This document shows positions 27,171-37,439 of a DNA stretch of 64,000 nt, piece after piece. Origin of the DNA: Microlunatus panaciterrae (lineage in GTDB: Bacteria > Actinomycetota > Actinomycetes > Propionibacteriales > Propionibacteriaceae); contig NZ_JAFBCF010000001.1 in NCBI RefSeq assembly GCF_016907535.1, positions 1,240,001-1,304,000 on the forward strand, in the 5' to 3' direction. The number at the start of each line of letters is the position of its first letter. Position 1 is the stretch's first letter. Position numbers and translations under genes: made by a program. The notes under the pieces are model-generated. The model made no database searches. It had not been told where the DNA came from and worked only from the letters and a program-made list of their open reading frames with translations.

Positions 27171-27880
27171 GACGGCTGACGCTCCGACCGCGCTACGGCA
27201 TCGTCGATCAACGTGCGCCAGGTGCGGACCAGGTCGGCGTCAACGTAGGCCTTCCATGAGCCTTGAGGCCGTGCCCGACTGCCGATGTGAAAGGCACGTA
27301 CGCCTGCGCGGGCCAGCCAGGGGACGTGCTCGGCCAGCAGTCCACCGCCGGCCATGATCAACGCCGCCTCGGCAGGATCGTTCTTCGCCCGTCGGACCAG
27401 GTCGTCCAGCCCCTCCGACACGCCACGGGCCGAGCCGGCGGTGAGCACCTGGTCGAGTCCGGGCAGCCCGCGCAGCGCCCGCCAGGCACGGTCGGTCTCG
27501 ATGCACGAGTCGATGGCCCGGTGAAAGGTCCAGTGCCAGTCCGACCCCTCCACCAGCGCCCGCACGACCTCGACGTCGATCTCGGTGTGACCGTTGAGGA
27601 AGCCCAGCACCAGGCCATCGGCGCCCACCGAGCGATAGCTGCTGGCCAGTCCCTTGAGCCGCGACATCTCCCCGCCGTCGGTACCGAAACCTTCGCGCAG
27701 CCGCAGCATCACCCGGATCGGCAGCGAAGTGGCGCGCCGGATCTGCCCGACCAGATTCGGTTCGGGCGACAACCCGTCGGCGTTCATGCTGCCGACGATC
27801 TCCAGCCGGTCCGCGCCGCCCGCCTCGGCACGTTCGGCATCGGCCGCGTGCAGGGCGATCACCTCCAGCAACCCGCTCAT
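27167..27880 (-). CDS. cutC: CutC family protein
   Basis: 237 residues with the CutC TIM-barrel pattern: [36 protein letters not shown] near the N-terminus, [18 protein letters not shown] (usually IRPRxGDF), [12 protein letters not shown], and [16 protein letters not shown]. The name refers to a proposed copper homeostasis role that has been disputed; in eukaryotes the fold was suggested to bind metal. It overlaps both neighbours by 4 bp. Confidence 0.85.
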   Translation of the reverse strand: MSGLLEVIALHAADAERAEAGGADRLEIVGSMNADGLSPEPNLVGQIRRATSLPIRVMLRLREGFGTDGGEMSRLKGLASSYRSVGADGLVLGFLNGHTEIDVEVVRALVEGSDWHWTFHRAIDSCIETDRAWRALRGLPGLDQVLTAGSARGVSEGLDDLVRRAKNDPAEAALIMAGGGLLAEHVPWLARAGVRAFHIGSRARPQGSWKAYVDADLVRTWRTLIDDAVARSERQPS

Positions 27881-29106
27881 GACGCCCGCTCTCCGTCCAG
27901 CATCTCGATCGTCGCCAGCGACGGACCTCGTCGCTGCTGGAGCCCGGCCGCGACCTCCTCGGCCTGCCGCAGCGTCCGGATGATGTTGCGGTGCGCCAGC
28001 TTCTCCAGGTCGTCGCGGCTCCAGGACTTCTCGGCCAGCGCCGACAGCAGAGCGGGATAGGCCGACACGTCGGCCAGCCCGTCGGGCAGCATGTTCACCC
28101 CGTCGAAGTCACCTCCGAGCCCGATGTGGTCGATGCCGGCAACCTCGCGTACGTGTTCACAGTGCGCCACCACGTCGGCCAGCCTGGCTCGCGGCGGGGT
28201 GCTCGGGTGCTGGTCGGCGAAACTGGCCATCGCCTCCAGGTCTCGGATGTCGACGCCGGCGGCGGTGGCGGACTCGTTGAGCGCCATCCCCCATGCCAGA
28301 ACCGCCGGGCTGACGAACGTCGGTACGAAGGTGATCATGCAGATGCCGTTGTTGTCGGCCAGCGCGGCCAGCATCTCGTCGGGCACGTTGCGCGGATGGT
28401 CACATACGGCGCGAGCCGACGAGTGCGAGAAGATGACCGGGGCTTCGGTGGTCTGCAGCGCTGCGCGCATGGTGTCGGGCGATACGTGCGAGAGATCGAC
28501 CAGCATGCCCAGCCGGTTCATCTCACGTACGACCTCGTGCCCGAAGGGAGTCAGGCCACCGGCCACCGGATCATCGGTGGCCGAGTCGGCCCAGTCCGTG
28601 TTCTCGTTGTGGGTCAGCGTCAGATAGCGGACGCCGAGGCGATAGAACGTGCGCAGCACGCCCAGGGAGTTGTCGATGGAGTGGCCACCCTCAGCGCCCA
28701 TCAGCGAGGCGACCGGCGAAGTCGGGCCGGCACCGTGCACCAACTCGGCCAACCCGTCGGCGGTCGTGACCAGGGCGAGGTCGTCGGGGTAGCGGGCGAT
28801 CATGCTGTAGACCGCGTCGATCTGTTCCAGCGTGGCGGTGACGGCGCGCTGACCGGTCATAGAGCAGGGCACGTAGACGGACCAGAACTGGGCCCCGAGC
28901 CCTCCCCTGCGGAGGCGAGGCAGGTCGGTGTGCAGGTCGGGCTGGAGCTTGGCGATGTCGACGGCGTCGAAGTCGTAGCCGACCTTGCGCATCGCCCAGG
29001 GCAGATCATTGTGCCCGTCCACGACCGGGATCACCTCGCCGCCCGGCACCTGGGTATCCCTCACGAACCCATCTTCACGCATCGGGGCCTTGATCAACCA
29101 CGCCAC
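27877..29106 (-). CDS. Membrane dipeptidase family (peptidase M19)
   Basis: About 409 residues. Zinc ligands and substrate motifs are conserved: [12 protein letters not shown] (HxD), [72 protein letters not shown] and [10 protein letters not shown]. It hydrolyses dipeptides, including D-residue or dehydro-dipeptides. No signal sequence, so cytoplasmic. An ATG eight codons downstream (29082) is an alternative start. It is the first gene of a tight operon with cutC. Confidence 0.93.
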   Translation of the reverse strand: MAWLIKAPMREDGFVRDTQVPGGEVIPVVDGHNDLPWAMRKVGYDFDAVDIAKLQPDLHTDLPRLRRGGLGAQFWSVYVPCSMTGQRAVTATLEQIDAVYSMIARYPDDLALVTTADGLAELVHGAGPTSPVASLMGAEGGHSIDNSLGVLRTFYRLGVRYLTLTHNENTDWADSATDDPVAGGLTPFGHEVVREMNRLGMLVDLSHVSPDTMRAALQTTEAPVIFSHSSARAVCDHPRNVPDEMLAALADNNGICMITFVPTFVSPAVLAWGMALNESATAAGVDIRDLEAMASFADQHPSTPPRARLADVVAHCEHVREVAGIDHIGLGGDFDGVNMLPDGLADVSAYPALLSALAEKSWSRDDLEKLAHRNIIRTLRQAEEVAAGLQQRRGPSLATIEMLDGERAS

Positions 29107-29219
29107 ACCGGAGACGACTCCTGCCAGAGTGCAGAACGGCGTATCAATCCCTCAAGCCCGCTCGGCAGAGCGGAGTGGCGCTGACGCTACCCGGGCCAGC
29201 CGTCACGTGACCAGACCGG

Positions 29220-29381
29220 CTAGGGACGAGTGGTGGTCCGCCGACGGACAAATCCGATCGCAGCGGTGCCGAGGAACAGCACGATGCCCACGATGGCCAG
29301 CCAGAACAGCCCCTTGATGGCGAACCCGACGATGGCGAGGATGACCCAGAGCACGAGCAGAACAATCAATAGGTACATCAT
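29220..29381 (-). CDS. 53-residue hydrophobic membrane protein
   Basis: The frame reads MMYLLIVLLVLWVILAIVGF, then AIKGLFWLAIVGIVLFLGTA, and ends in a basic tail RRRTTTRP. It has one long or two short membrane helices. AGGAGGT lies 4-5 bp before the first ATG and 7-8 bp before the second (29378). Small proteins of this pattern recur in Actinobacteria with unknown function. Longer overlapping frames at 29144-29365 and 29203-29403 are shadows of this gene. Confidence 0.75.
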   Translation of the reverse strand: MMYLLIVLLVLWVILAIVGFAIKGLFWLAIVGIVLFLGTAAIGFVRRRTTTRP

Positions 29382-29486
29382 GGCGACCTCCTAAGCCGTA
29401 CAAACAGCATATCGCTGCTCAGCGATTCGCGAGGCTCCAACCGGCTCAGAGCCAGGAATCCTGTCACTGGGCTCGGGAAATTTGCC

Positions 29487-29520
29487 CCGTCATGTGACGG
29501 AATCCCAAGTCGACTTGGGA
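29487..29520. promoter_or_regulatory. Two adjacent perfect palindromes
   Basis: CCGTCATGTGACGG (29487-29500) and TCCCAAGTCGACTTGGGA (29503-29520) are perfect palindromes of 14 and 18 bp, separated by 2 bp. They lie about 110 bp upstream of the 53-residue membrane protein gene, and also just after the groEL terminator. They could be operator sites or stem-loops; no assignment is possible. Confidence 0.55.
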
Positions 29521-29555
29521 AACCGACACCCCCCACGCGGGAGGAGGGACGCAAA

Positions 29556-29581
29556 GAGGCGGCCCCCTCGGGGACCGCCTC
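29556..29581 (-). terminator. groEL terminator hairpin
   Basis: GAGGCGG (29556-29562) pairs with CCGCCTC (29575-29581), and inner CCCC/GGGG pairs extend the stem. It lies 30 bp after the groEL stop on the transcribed strand and is followed by a short TTTGC stretch. This is a strong GC-rich hairpin. Confidence 0.7.
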
Positions 29582-29611
29582 TTCAGTGCGTAACTGTGGG
29601 AGTGCCTGGAC

Positions 29612-31461
<1,850 letters not shown>

Positions 31462-31692
31462 ACAATCCGCGCCCCAAAACGAGGCTCAGCCCGACCCAGC
31501 CCACAGGGAGATGTGGGCTGCCGTTGCGGGAGTCGCCTCACCCGGCGGGTACCTCTCGCGAGCCGCGACCTGCCCCGCAGCACGCAATCCCAGGCCAACC
31601 GGCCAGATGGCCCGACGAGGCGGTGACCTTCGCCTCTGAAGGGGCCGGTCAGCCCGCCATAGCGTGGCCACATCGAGAAGAAGGGAACCGCC

Positions 31693-32145
31693 ATGACCGT
31701 CGTCGAGGCCAAGCAGCGCCAGAGCATCACGTCACGGCGGGTCGGCTACATCGTGGCCATCCTGGTCAATGGCGCCATGTTCGGTCTGATCAACGTGACG
31801 CCGGGCTGGCGGGCAGTACCGTTCCTCACCTCCGAGACACCTCAGGTGGTCGGTCTGGTGAACGCCTCCATCGTCGCAAGTGCCGTCGTCAATGCGATCT
31901 ACCTCTTCAACGATGCCCGCTGGCTCAGAGCCTGCGGCGACCTGGTCGCCACCTCCATCGGGCTGGTCGCGCTGATCCGCGTCTGGCAGGTGTTCCCGTT
32001 CGACTACGGCGCCACCTCCTTCGACTGGGTCCTGCTGACACGCATCGTGCTGGTCGTCGGCATCGCCGGCAGCATCATTGCCATCATCGTCGCTCTGGCC
32101 ACGCTGGCCCTGCGCGCCCGCGAGGCCGCGAGCAGGACGACGTGA
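31693..32145 (+). CDS. Four-helix hypothetical membrane protein
   Basis: 150 residues with four hydrophobic helices (VGYIVAILVNGAMFGLI, VVGLVNASIVASAVVNAIYLF, LVATSIGLVALIRVWQVFPF, LTRIVLVVGIAGSIIAIIVALATLAL). GAAGGGAA precedes the ATG by about 7 bp. No family was recognised with certainty; small four-helix proteins like this are common in Actinobacteria. The next gene follows 38 bp downstream. Confidence 0.8.
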   Translation: MTVVEAKQRQSITSRRVGYIVAILVNGAMFGLINVTPGWRAVPFLTSETPQVVGLVNASIVASAVVNAIYLFNDARWLRACGDLVATSIGLVALIRVWQVFPFDYGATSFDWVLLTRIVLVVGIAGSIIAIIVALATLALRAREAASRTT

Positions 32146-32183
32146 TCGCCGCCCAGCTGCCGCAACCGGCCTAGAGTTGTCTG

Positions 32184-33506
32184 ATGGGGACGGCCCGGGC
32201 GTGGCGGCATGAGGCCTGGCGAAGGGTCACCCTGATCGTGCTGGTCGTCACCCTCACGCTCGCCGGCTGCACGTACGCCAAGGAGGAGCCCGGCCTGTTC
32301 GGCCAGAGCGAACCCAGCCCGTCCGACACGAGCGAGCCGGACCTACCGCCGGTGGAGAACCCGGAGCTGCCGGTGCTCGGCGAGGCCACCTGGACCACCG
32401 GCGACGGCACCTACATCGAGTTCCGCATCGCAGTCCACGCGGTCCGGCGGATCAAGGGCGCCACCGTGCTCGACTGGTCCATCACCCCGCTGGCGGGCCT
32501 CAACCTGCTTCCCGGCGATGCGATCCGCCCATCGGTCAACCTCGGGCTGTCTCGGTACGGGGAGGGCAACGTCAACATCTTCCTGGTCGACGCCTTCGGC
32601 CACAAGGTCTACCGGCCGCTCACCCATGCCGACCCGGCCGAGCTGCAGCACTGCCTCTGCTCGCCGATCTGGCTGGCCCAACGCAACCTTCGGGTGGGCG
32701 AGACCCGGCTGTTGCAGGTGACGTTTCCGGAGCTCCCGGCCGCGCTGGAGACGATCGACGTGGACATCGCCACCGTCCCGATCTTCTGGCATGTGCCCGT
32801 CAGCCCGCGTGGCCAGGTGCCGGTGCGCACCAATGCCACAGTGCTCGCCCGCCGGTCCGACCTCGACCCGATCCTTGCCACGTCGCGCAGGTTCCACTAC
32901 TCGCAGGGCGGCCAGCAGCTCGAGATCCAGATCGACCGGGTCATCTCATCGACCACCTTCACCTCCCTGGAGTGGACCATCCAGAGCCTCACCAAGGGCG
33001 ACGGGCTTGAGTTCGCCGACCATCCGCCGATCGCCCGCGGCCCCGTTCGGGGAGTACTCGACTACAACCCGGTCTCGGCAACCGGACCACGGGTGAAGGC
33101 GCGAGGCGCCGAATCCGACACCGCCTTGTCGACGCGATGGATCACTACCAAGGTTCAGGGCAAGGGCGCCGTGGAGTGCCTGTGCAGTGACCTCCGGCTG
33201 TGGGCGACCTCGCTACGCTCACCCAATCAGCAGGCCACGGTCGTCACCAACCTGCCCGCCCTGCCCCGCTTCATCGGCAGCGTCGACATCATCCTGCCGG
33301 GTCTCCAGACGCTGACCAACATTCCGGTCATCCGCGCGCGGGACGGCAGCCTGCGTGCCGCCGGCCCGGTTGAGGCGGCGGTGTCGACCTGGACCTACGC
33401 ACCCAGTGAACCGCCAGCCGGCTGGGTGGCGATGGACTGGCCGACACCGCTACCCGACCCGGCTCAGCTGCCCAGCTACACAGCCACCGTGGACCACCTG
33501 CGCTGA
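32184..33506 (+). CDS. Hypothetical lipoprotein
   Basis: 440 residues. The N-terminus has a classical lipoprotein signal: basic RRVTLIVLVVTLTLAG followed by the lipobox cysteine (LAGC). An acidic/Pro-rich linker precedes a soluble region that appears to contain two related beta-rich domains. The first begins near WTTGDGTYIEFRIAVHAVRRIKGATVLDWSI and the second near RRFHYSQGGQQLEIQIDRVISSTTFTSLEWTI; each has a CLCS dipeptide-like motif (HCLCSPIWLA, ECLCSDLRLWA) at the same relative place. The internal duplication and paired Cys suggest an extracellular binding role. No named family. Confidence 0.8.
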   Translation: MGTARAWRHEAWRRVTLIVLVVTLTLAGCTYAKEEPGLFGQSEPSPSDTSEPDLPPVENPELPVLGEATWTTGDGTYIEFRIAVHAVRRIKGATVLDWSITPLAGLNLLPGDAIRPSVNLGLSRYGEGNVNIFLVDAFGHKVYRPLTHADPAELQHCLCSPIWLAQRNLRVGETRLLQVTFPELPAALETIDVDIATVPIFWHVPVSPRGQVPVRTNATVLARRSDLDPILATSRRFHYSQGGQQLEIQIDRVISSTTFTSLEWTIQSLTKGDGLEFADHPPIARGPVRGVLDYNPVSATGPRVKARGAESDTALSTRWITTKVQGKGAVECLCSDLRLWATSLRSPNQQATVVTNLPALPRFIGSVDIILPGLQTLTNIPVIRARDGSLRAAGPVEAAVSTWTYAPSEPPAGWVAMDWPTPLPDPAQLPSYTATVDHLR

Positions 33507-33552
33507 CCCACCTCAACGGTCGGCCGGGACCACAGCTGCCGACTGGGGCACC

Positions 33553-34143
33553 TCAGGCGTCGGCCGGGCCCTCCGACACCGGGACGACCACCTCGTTGCG
33601 GCGCAGGAACCATGGCGTCCACGGCGGGTTGAACCGGGCGAACCGGAACGGGCCGGCGACCGTCAGCCCCGCTGCGCTCACGGCCTCGGCGAGCCGGGCG
33701 GCCGCGGCGTCGTACGACGCCTTCGACCAGCGTCCAGAAAAGCGGTGGGCGGCGGCCAGCTCGGCACCGACCGTACGCAGGCGCACCCGCGGGTCCAGCG
33801 GCTCGGGCAGCGACTCCTCGGTGGACCCGGCCGGCATCACGAAGCTGACGACATACTGTCCGGGGAGATCGGCGTTCTGCTGCACCACCGGAGCCGTCAT
33901 GGCGATCCGCTCGGCCGACACCTGCTCGGCGGCGGGCTCCTGGGTGACTGGAGCCGTCATCGCCACCTTGCTCCCGGGACGGTTGCGCCCACCGATGTAG
34001 CCCGCCAGCGCCCCGAACGCCTTGTTTCCCGCGCCTTCGAAGGTGCCGTTGATCACCGTCTCGGCAACCAGATGCGCGGGATAGCGCCGCAGCTCGAACC
34101 CCGGGTGCTGCGCCACGACGTCGTATGGCTGGTGCTCGGTCAT
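33553..34143 (-). CDS. SOUL heme-binding family protein
   Basis: 196 residues from MTEHQPYDVVAQHPGFELRRYP, with GGAGGGGAG before the start. Conserved SOUL segments: FELRRYPAHLVAETVINGTFEGAGNKAFGALAGYIGGRN, KVAMTAPVTQ, RIAMTAPVVQQ, VSFVMPAGST, and the C-terminal FARFNPPWTPWFLRRNEV. SOUL proteins bind heme or related tetrapyrroles in some lineages; in bacteria the role is unclear. It is cytoplasmic and lies near a small membrane protein on the same strand. Confidence 0.92.
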   Translation of the reverse strand: MTEHQPYDVVAQHPGFELRRYPAHLVAETVINGTFEGAGNKAFGALAGYIGGRNRPGSKVAMTAPVTQEPAAEQVSAERIAMTAPVVQQNADLPGQYVVSFVMPAGSTEESLPEPLDPRVRLRTVGAELAAAHRFSGRWSKASYDAAAARLAEAVSAAGLTVAGPFRFARFNPPWTPWFLRRNEVVVPVSEGPADA

Positions 34144-34162
34144 CTCCCCTCCACGGTACCCC

Positions 34163-34618
34163 TCAGCCCAGCCCTCGTCGCTGGGCATCGACCATGCTGA
34201 CCATAAGGGCGACGCTGGTGGCCACGGTGACGAGCCACAACCCCCGGTTGACGGCGAACATGGGCAGGCCCATGAGCAGGATGCCACCGAAGAACAGGAC
34301 CAGATACGGGATGAGAATCGTCGCCCGCGCCGGGTGTCGAAACTCCACCGGCCGCAGGTAGTCCACTACCAGCATCAGCAGCACGAACAGATCGAAGACC
34401 GCAGGCCCGACCCATCCGGTGCTGCCGACCATCGCGTGCCCGATGAGGGCCATCGTGGCCGGCACCGACAGCCCGATGATCACCCATCCCAGCGTGTGGT
34501 TGACCGCCATGCCGTGGCGACGGCGGGAGAGGAAGCCCGCGGTCTGAAGCAGGTTCACCAGGTTGACGACGCCCCACACCGTCAGCGTCGCCCACCACGG
34601 TCCCTGCATCTGTGCCAC
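34163..34618 (-). CDS. Five-helix hypothetical membrane protein
   Basis: 151 residues, MAQMQGPWWATLTVWGVVNLVNLLQTAGFLSRRRHG, followed by four more hydrophobic helices. An Arg-rich first cytoplasmic loop and a short polar tail (DAQRRGLG) suggest an integral membrane protein with the N-terminus outside. No family was recognised. It ends 19 bp before the SOUL start and may be co-transcribed with it; divergent from the PadR gene. Confidence 0.75.
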   Translation of the reverse strand: MAQMQGPWWATLTVWGVVNLVNLLQTAGFLSRRRHGMAVNHTLGWVIIGLSVPATMALIGHAMVGSTGWVGPAVFDLFVLLMLVVDYLRPVEFRHPARATILIPYLVLFFGGILLMGLPMFAVNRGLWLVTVATSVALMVSMVDAQRRGLG

Positions 34619-34761
34619 CCCCGGTATGCGTCCGCCCGCACTCCCAGTCTCACACCGGTGTCCAGGGCCGCGGCGTCGGCGGGAGTCATTGTTTGCCCAC
34701 TATTGCCGACCTATCGTTGAGAAGTCGGGGTGTCACGCCTCGACGATCTGGGGAGGTTCTG

Positions 34762-35454
34762 ATGGGCGGATGGACGTACGCCATGGGCGGTCCCTGGGCG
34801 TGCCGAGGACGCTGCTGCCACGGCGGTGCCGCCGAGTGGTTGGCCGCCATGACCGGGCACCGGAGCCGTCCCGGATGCGCCCCCTGGCAGAGGTTCGGCA
34901 ACCCGACGCCGTTCATGCCTCCGTGGGGTGGACGAGCCGAACCGTGGGCCGGCCCGTCGGGGCCCTGGGCCGGACCTGCAGGTGGACCACGGCGTGGTAG
35001 GCAGGCTCGCCGCGGCCATGCCCGAGCGGCGATCCTCGCCCTCCTCGGCGAGCAGCGAATGAACGGCTACCAGATCATCCAGGAGATCGCCAAGCGCAGC
35101 GGTGGGGCGTGGCAGCCCGGGCCCGGCGCGATCTACCCGACCCTGCAGCAGTTGGAAGACGAGGGACTGGTCCGAGCGGAGGAGGACGCTGGCCGCCGAG
35201 ACTACGTCCTGACCGACGAGGGACGGGCCTATCTCGAGGGTCATCCGGAGGAGGTAGCTGCTCCCTGGATGGCGATGTCCGCCGCCGATGACGGCGAGCA
35301 CGCCCTGCGCCCGCTGATCGGCCAGGTCGCCTCGGCAATGTGGCAGATCCTCGCGAGCGGAAGCCCGGAACAGCAGGCCCAGACACGGGAGGCGCTGGTG
35401 CAGCTACGGCGCAGGCTCTACGCCATCCTCTCCGACGACGACAAGGGAGAGTGA
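34762..35454 (+). CDS. PadR-family transcriptional regulator with Gly/Trp-rich N-terminus
   Basis: About 230 residues; GGGGAGG precedes the ATG. Residues 1-80 are unusual: Gly/Pro/Trp-rich with several Cys and His (ACRGRCCHGG). Residues 85-165 are the PadR winged helix (RAAILALLGEQRMNGYQIIQEIAKRSGGAWQPGPGAIYPTLQQLEDEGLVRAEEDAGRRDYVLTDEGRAYL), followed by a helical dimerisation tail. It probably represses its own operon with the DUF1707 gene 9 bp downstream. The Cys/His cluster might sense a metal or redox signal (speculative). Confidence 0.9.
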   Translation: MGGWTYAMGGPWACRGRCCHGGAAEWLAAMTGHRSRPGCAPWQRFGNPTPFMPPWGGRAEPWAGPSGPWAGPAGGPRRGRQARRGHARAAILALLGEQRMNGYQIIQEIAKRSGGAWQPGPGAIYPTLQQLEDEGLVRAEEDAGRRDYVLTDEGRAYLEGHPEEVAAPWMAMSAADDGEHALRPLIGQVASAMWQILASGSPEQQAQTREALVQLRRRLYAILSDDDKGE

Positions 35455-35463
35455 CGGCGGATC

Positions 35464-35904
35464 ATGAGCGAGCCCAAACCCATGCGGATCGGCGATGCCG
35501 AACGCGACGAGGCCATCTCGGCCCTCAGTGATCATTTCGCGGCCGGTCGGCTGACCAAGGCGGAGTACGACGAACGAGCGGACCAGGCGCTGAACGCCCG
35601 CTTCCAACAGGACCTGGCTCCGTTGTTCGAGGACCTTCCCGGACCGGCGAGAGACAAGTCGATGATCATGGTGCCCGCCAACGTCAGGCCCGCCAACGTC
35701 AACTATGTCAAGCCCGTCTTGCCCCTGCTGCTCTGGCTGCTGCCGATGCTGGCGGTCACGGCGATCATCGTCTCGTTGGCGCTCGGGGCGCCGTGGATGC
35801 TGTTCGGGGTCTTCTGGTTCGTGATGCTGGGCGGTCTGGGCCGGCGACACCATCAGGGCCGCCCCGGGCCCGACTGGCGGTCCCGCTACTACGGTCCTCG
35901 GTGA
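35464..35904 (+). CDS. DUF1707 (SHOCT-like) membrane protein
   Basis: 146 residues. The N-terminal DUF1707 motif is clear: MRIGDAERDEAISALSDHFAAGRLTKAEYDERADQALNARFQQDLAPLFEDLP. Two membrane helices follow (PLLLWLLPMLAVTAIIVSLAL, MLFGVFWFVMLGGL), then a basic tail. The family is actinobacterial and thought to act in membrane-associated regulation. It is co-transcribed with PadR; a terminator follows. Confidence 0.9.
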   Translation: MSEPKPMRIGDAERDEAISALSDHFAAGRLTKAEYDERADQALNARFQQDLAPLFEDLPGPARDKSMIMVPANVRPANVNYVKPVLPLLLWLLPMLAVTAIIVSLALGAPWMLFGVFWFVMLGGLGRRHHQGRPGPDWRSRYYGPR

Positions 35905-35937
35905 CCCCTCGGCTCTGCGGAGCCGAGCCGACCGAGG
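35896..35937. terminator. Bidirectional terminator between convergent genes
   Basis: CTCGGCTC (35908-35915) and GAGCCGAG (35920-35927) form a perfect stem with a TGCG loop. An outer CCTCGG/CCGAGG pair (35896-35901, 35932-35937) extends it. It lies between the ends of the DUF1707 gene and the HAD phosphatase gene. Confidence 0.75.
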
Positions 35938-35943
35938 TGATGA

Positions 35944-36762
35944 TCAGTCGGTCTCGGCGTGGTCAGGGAGCGGGGCCAGCTGTCCCACCAGGTCGACCAC
36001 ATCGGCGATCGAGTTGACCACCCTTGTGGGCCGGTAGGGGAACCGGGCGATCTGATCCTCCTTGGTCGACCCGGTCAGCACCAGCACAGTCCGCAGCCCC
36101 GCCTCGATGCCCGCAATGACATCGGTGTCCATCCGGTCGCCGATCATGACGGTCGATTCCGAGTGGGCCTCGATCTGGTTGAGCGCGGAGCGCATCATCA
36201 GCGGGTTCGGCTTGCCCACGTAGTAGGGCTCGACCCCGGTGGCGCGGGTGATCAACGCTGCCACCGAGCCGGTCGCCGGCAGCGAACCCTCCAACGAGGG
36301 TCCTGTCGCGTCCGGGTTGGTGGCGATGAAGCGGGCGCCCTTCTCCAGCAGCCGGATGGCTGTGGTGATCGCCTCGAACGAGTAGGTCCTGGTCTCCCCC
36401 AGCACCACGTAGTCGGGGTCTCGTTCGGTCAGCACGAACCCGGCCTGGTGCAGCGCCGAGGTCAGACCGGCCTCGCCGATCACGTACGCCGACCCACCGG
36501 GCGCCTGGTTCTCGAGGAACTGCGCCGTCGCCAGGGCCGACGTCCAGATCGCATCCTCCGGCAGGTTGATGCCGCTGCCCAGCAGCCTGGCCCGGAGGTC
36601 TCGGGGCGTGAAGATCGAGTTGTTGGTGAGCACCAGGAACCGACGCCCGTGCTGCTGCAGGGCCTGGATGAACTCGGCTGCGCCGGGGATGGCCTTCTGC
36701 TCGCGGACGAGCACGCCGTCCATGTCGGTCAGCCAGCAGCTGACCGGCCGGGGTTCACTCAC
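35944..36762 (-). CDS. HAD-IIA (NagD-like) phosphatase
   Basis: 272 residues from the GTG of VSEPRPVSC, with AGGTGG upstream. HAD motif I is WLTDMDGVLVREQ (nucleophile Asp and general acid Asp), motif II LVLTNNS, motif III Lys near VGKPNPLMM, and motif IV MIGDRMDTDVIAG. The large C2 cap fits NagD/PNPase-type phosphatases acting on sugar or nucleotide monophosphates. Convergent to DUF1707. Confidence 0.93.
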   Translation of the reverse strand: MSEPRPVSCWLTDMDGVLVREQKAIPGAAEFIQALQQHGRRFLVLTNNSIFTPRDLRARLLGSGINLPEDAIWTSALATAQFLENQAPGGSAYVIGEAGLTSALHQAGFVLTERDPDYVVLGETRTYSFEAITTAIRLLEKGARFIATNPDATGPSLEGSLPATGSVAALITRATGVEPYYVGKPNPLMMRSALNQIEAHSESTVMIGDRMDTDVIAGIEAGLRTVLVLTGSTKEDQIARFPYRPTRVVNSIADVVDLVGQLAPLPDHAETD

Positions 36763-36797
36763 AGTTCCACCTCTCAGCGCGGGTCGACCGGACCACC

Positions 36798-37439
36798 CTA
36801 GTCTGCATAGACGGCGTCGAAGAACGCCAACTCGAGCCGGGTCGCCTCGACGAAGAGCCGCATCAGCTCGGCCCGCGCCTCCGCCTCCGCCGGCGCCTTG
36901 CGGTTCAGCTCTTGCTGCAACCAGTCGACCCACCGGGTGAAGTCGGGCGTGTTGTGCACTTCGATCCACCCTCGGTGTTCGGGCCGAGCCGGCAGGGGAC
37001 GGTCAGCGGCGGCCCAGTCGCGATACAGCCATTCCGCCACCAGCAACACCGTCAGGACCTGCGGATAGCTGCGACTGTCGCGAGCCTTCAGCAGGAGGGC
37101 GTTGAACTGCTCGGTGACGGGTTCGAGCTGCGGGGACGTCCGATCGGCGATCGGCACCCGCAGAGCGTCGAAAGCGTCGGTGAAGTAGGTGTTCTCGTCA
37201 CTCGCGAAGGCGCCCAGCTGACCAGCGTGGATCAGCCTCGACCCCAGATCGGGGGCCGACGCGACGGCCTGCCCCAGCAGGGCGACGAAGGCGTCACAGA
37301 ACTGATAGTCCTGGATCAGATAGCGGGCCAGCCGGGCATCGGACAGGCGGCCGTCGAACAGCTCGGCCACGAACCGATGATCAACGGCTGCGGTCCAGTC
37401 CGGTTCTGCCGCCTGTCGAAGCTGATCAACGAAGCTCAT
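36798..37439 (-). CDS. TenA family protein, Cys-less (TenA_E-like)
   Basis: 213 residues, MSFVDQLRQAAEPDWTAAVDHRFVAELFDGRL, LARYLIQDYQFCDAFVALLGQAVASAPD, and ENTYF are typical of the TenA/HugZ all-helical fold. At the position of the thiaminase catalytic cysteine the helix reads LLVAEWLYRDWAAAD, with Glu and no Cys, as in the TenA_E group linked to aminopyrimidine salvage. AGGAGG precedes the ATG by 8 bp. Its start lies inside the end of the DNA ligase gene (14-bp overlap). Confidence 0.88.
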   Translation of the reverse strand: MSFVDQLRQAAEPDWTAAVDHRFVAELFDGRLSDARLARYLIQDYQFCDAFVALLGQAVASAPDLGSRLIHAGQLGAFASDENTYFTDAFDALRVPIADRTSPQLEPVTEQFNALLLKARDSRSYPQVLTVLLVAEWLYRDWAAADRPLPARPEHRGWIEVHNTPDFTRWVDWLQQELNRKAPAEAEARAELMRLFVEATRLELAFFDAVYAD

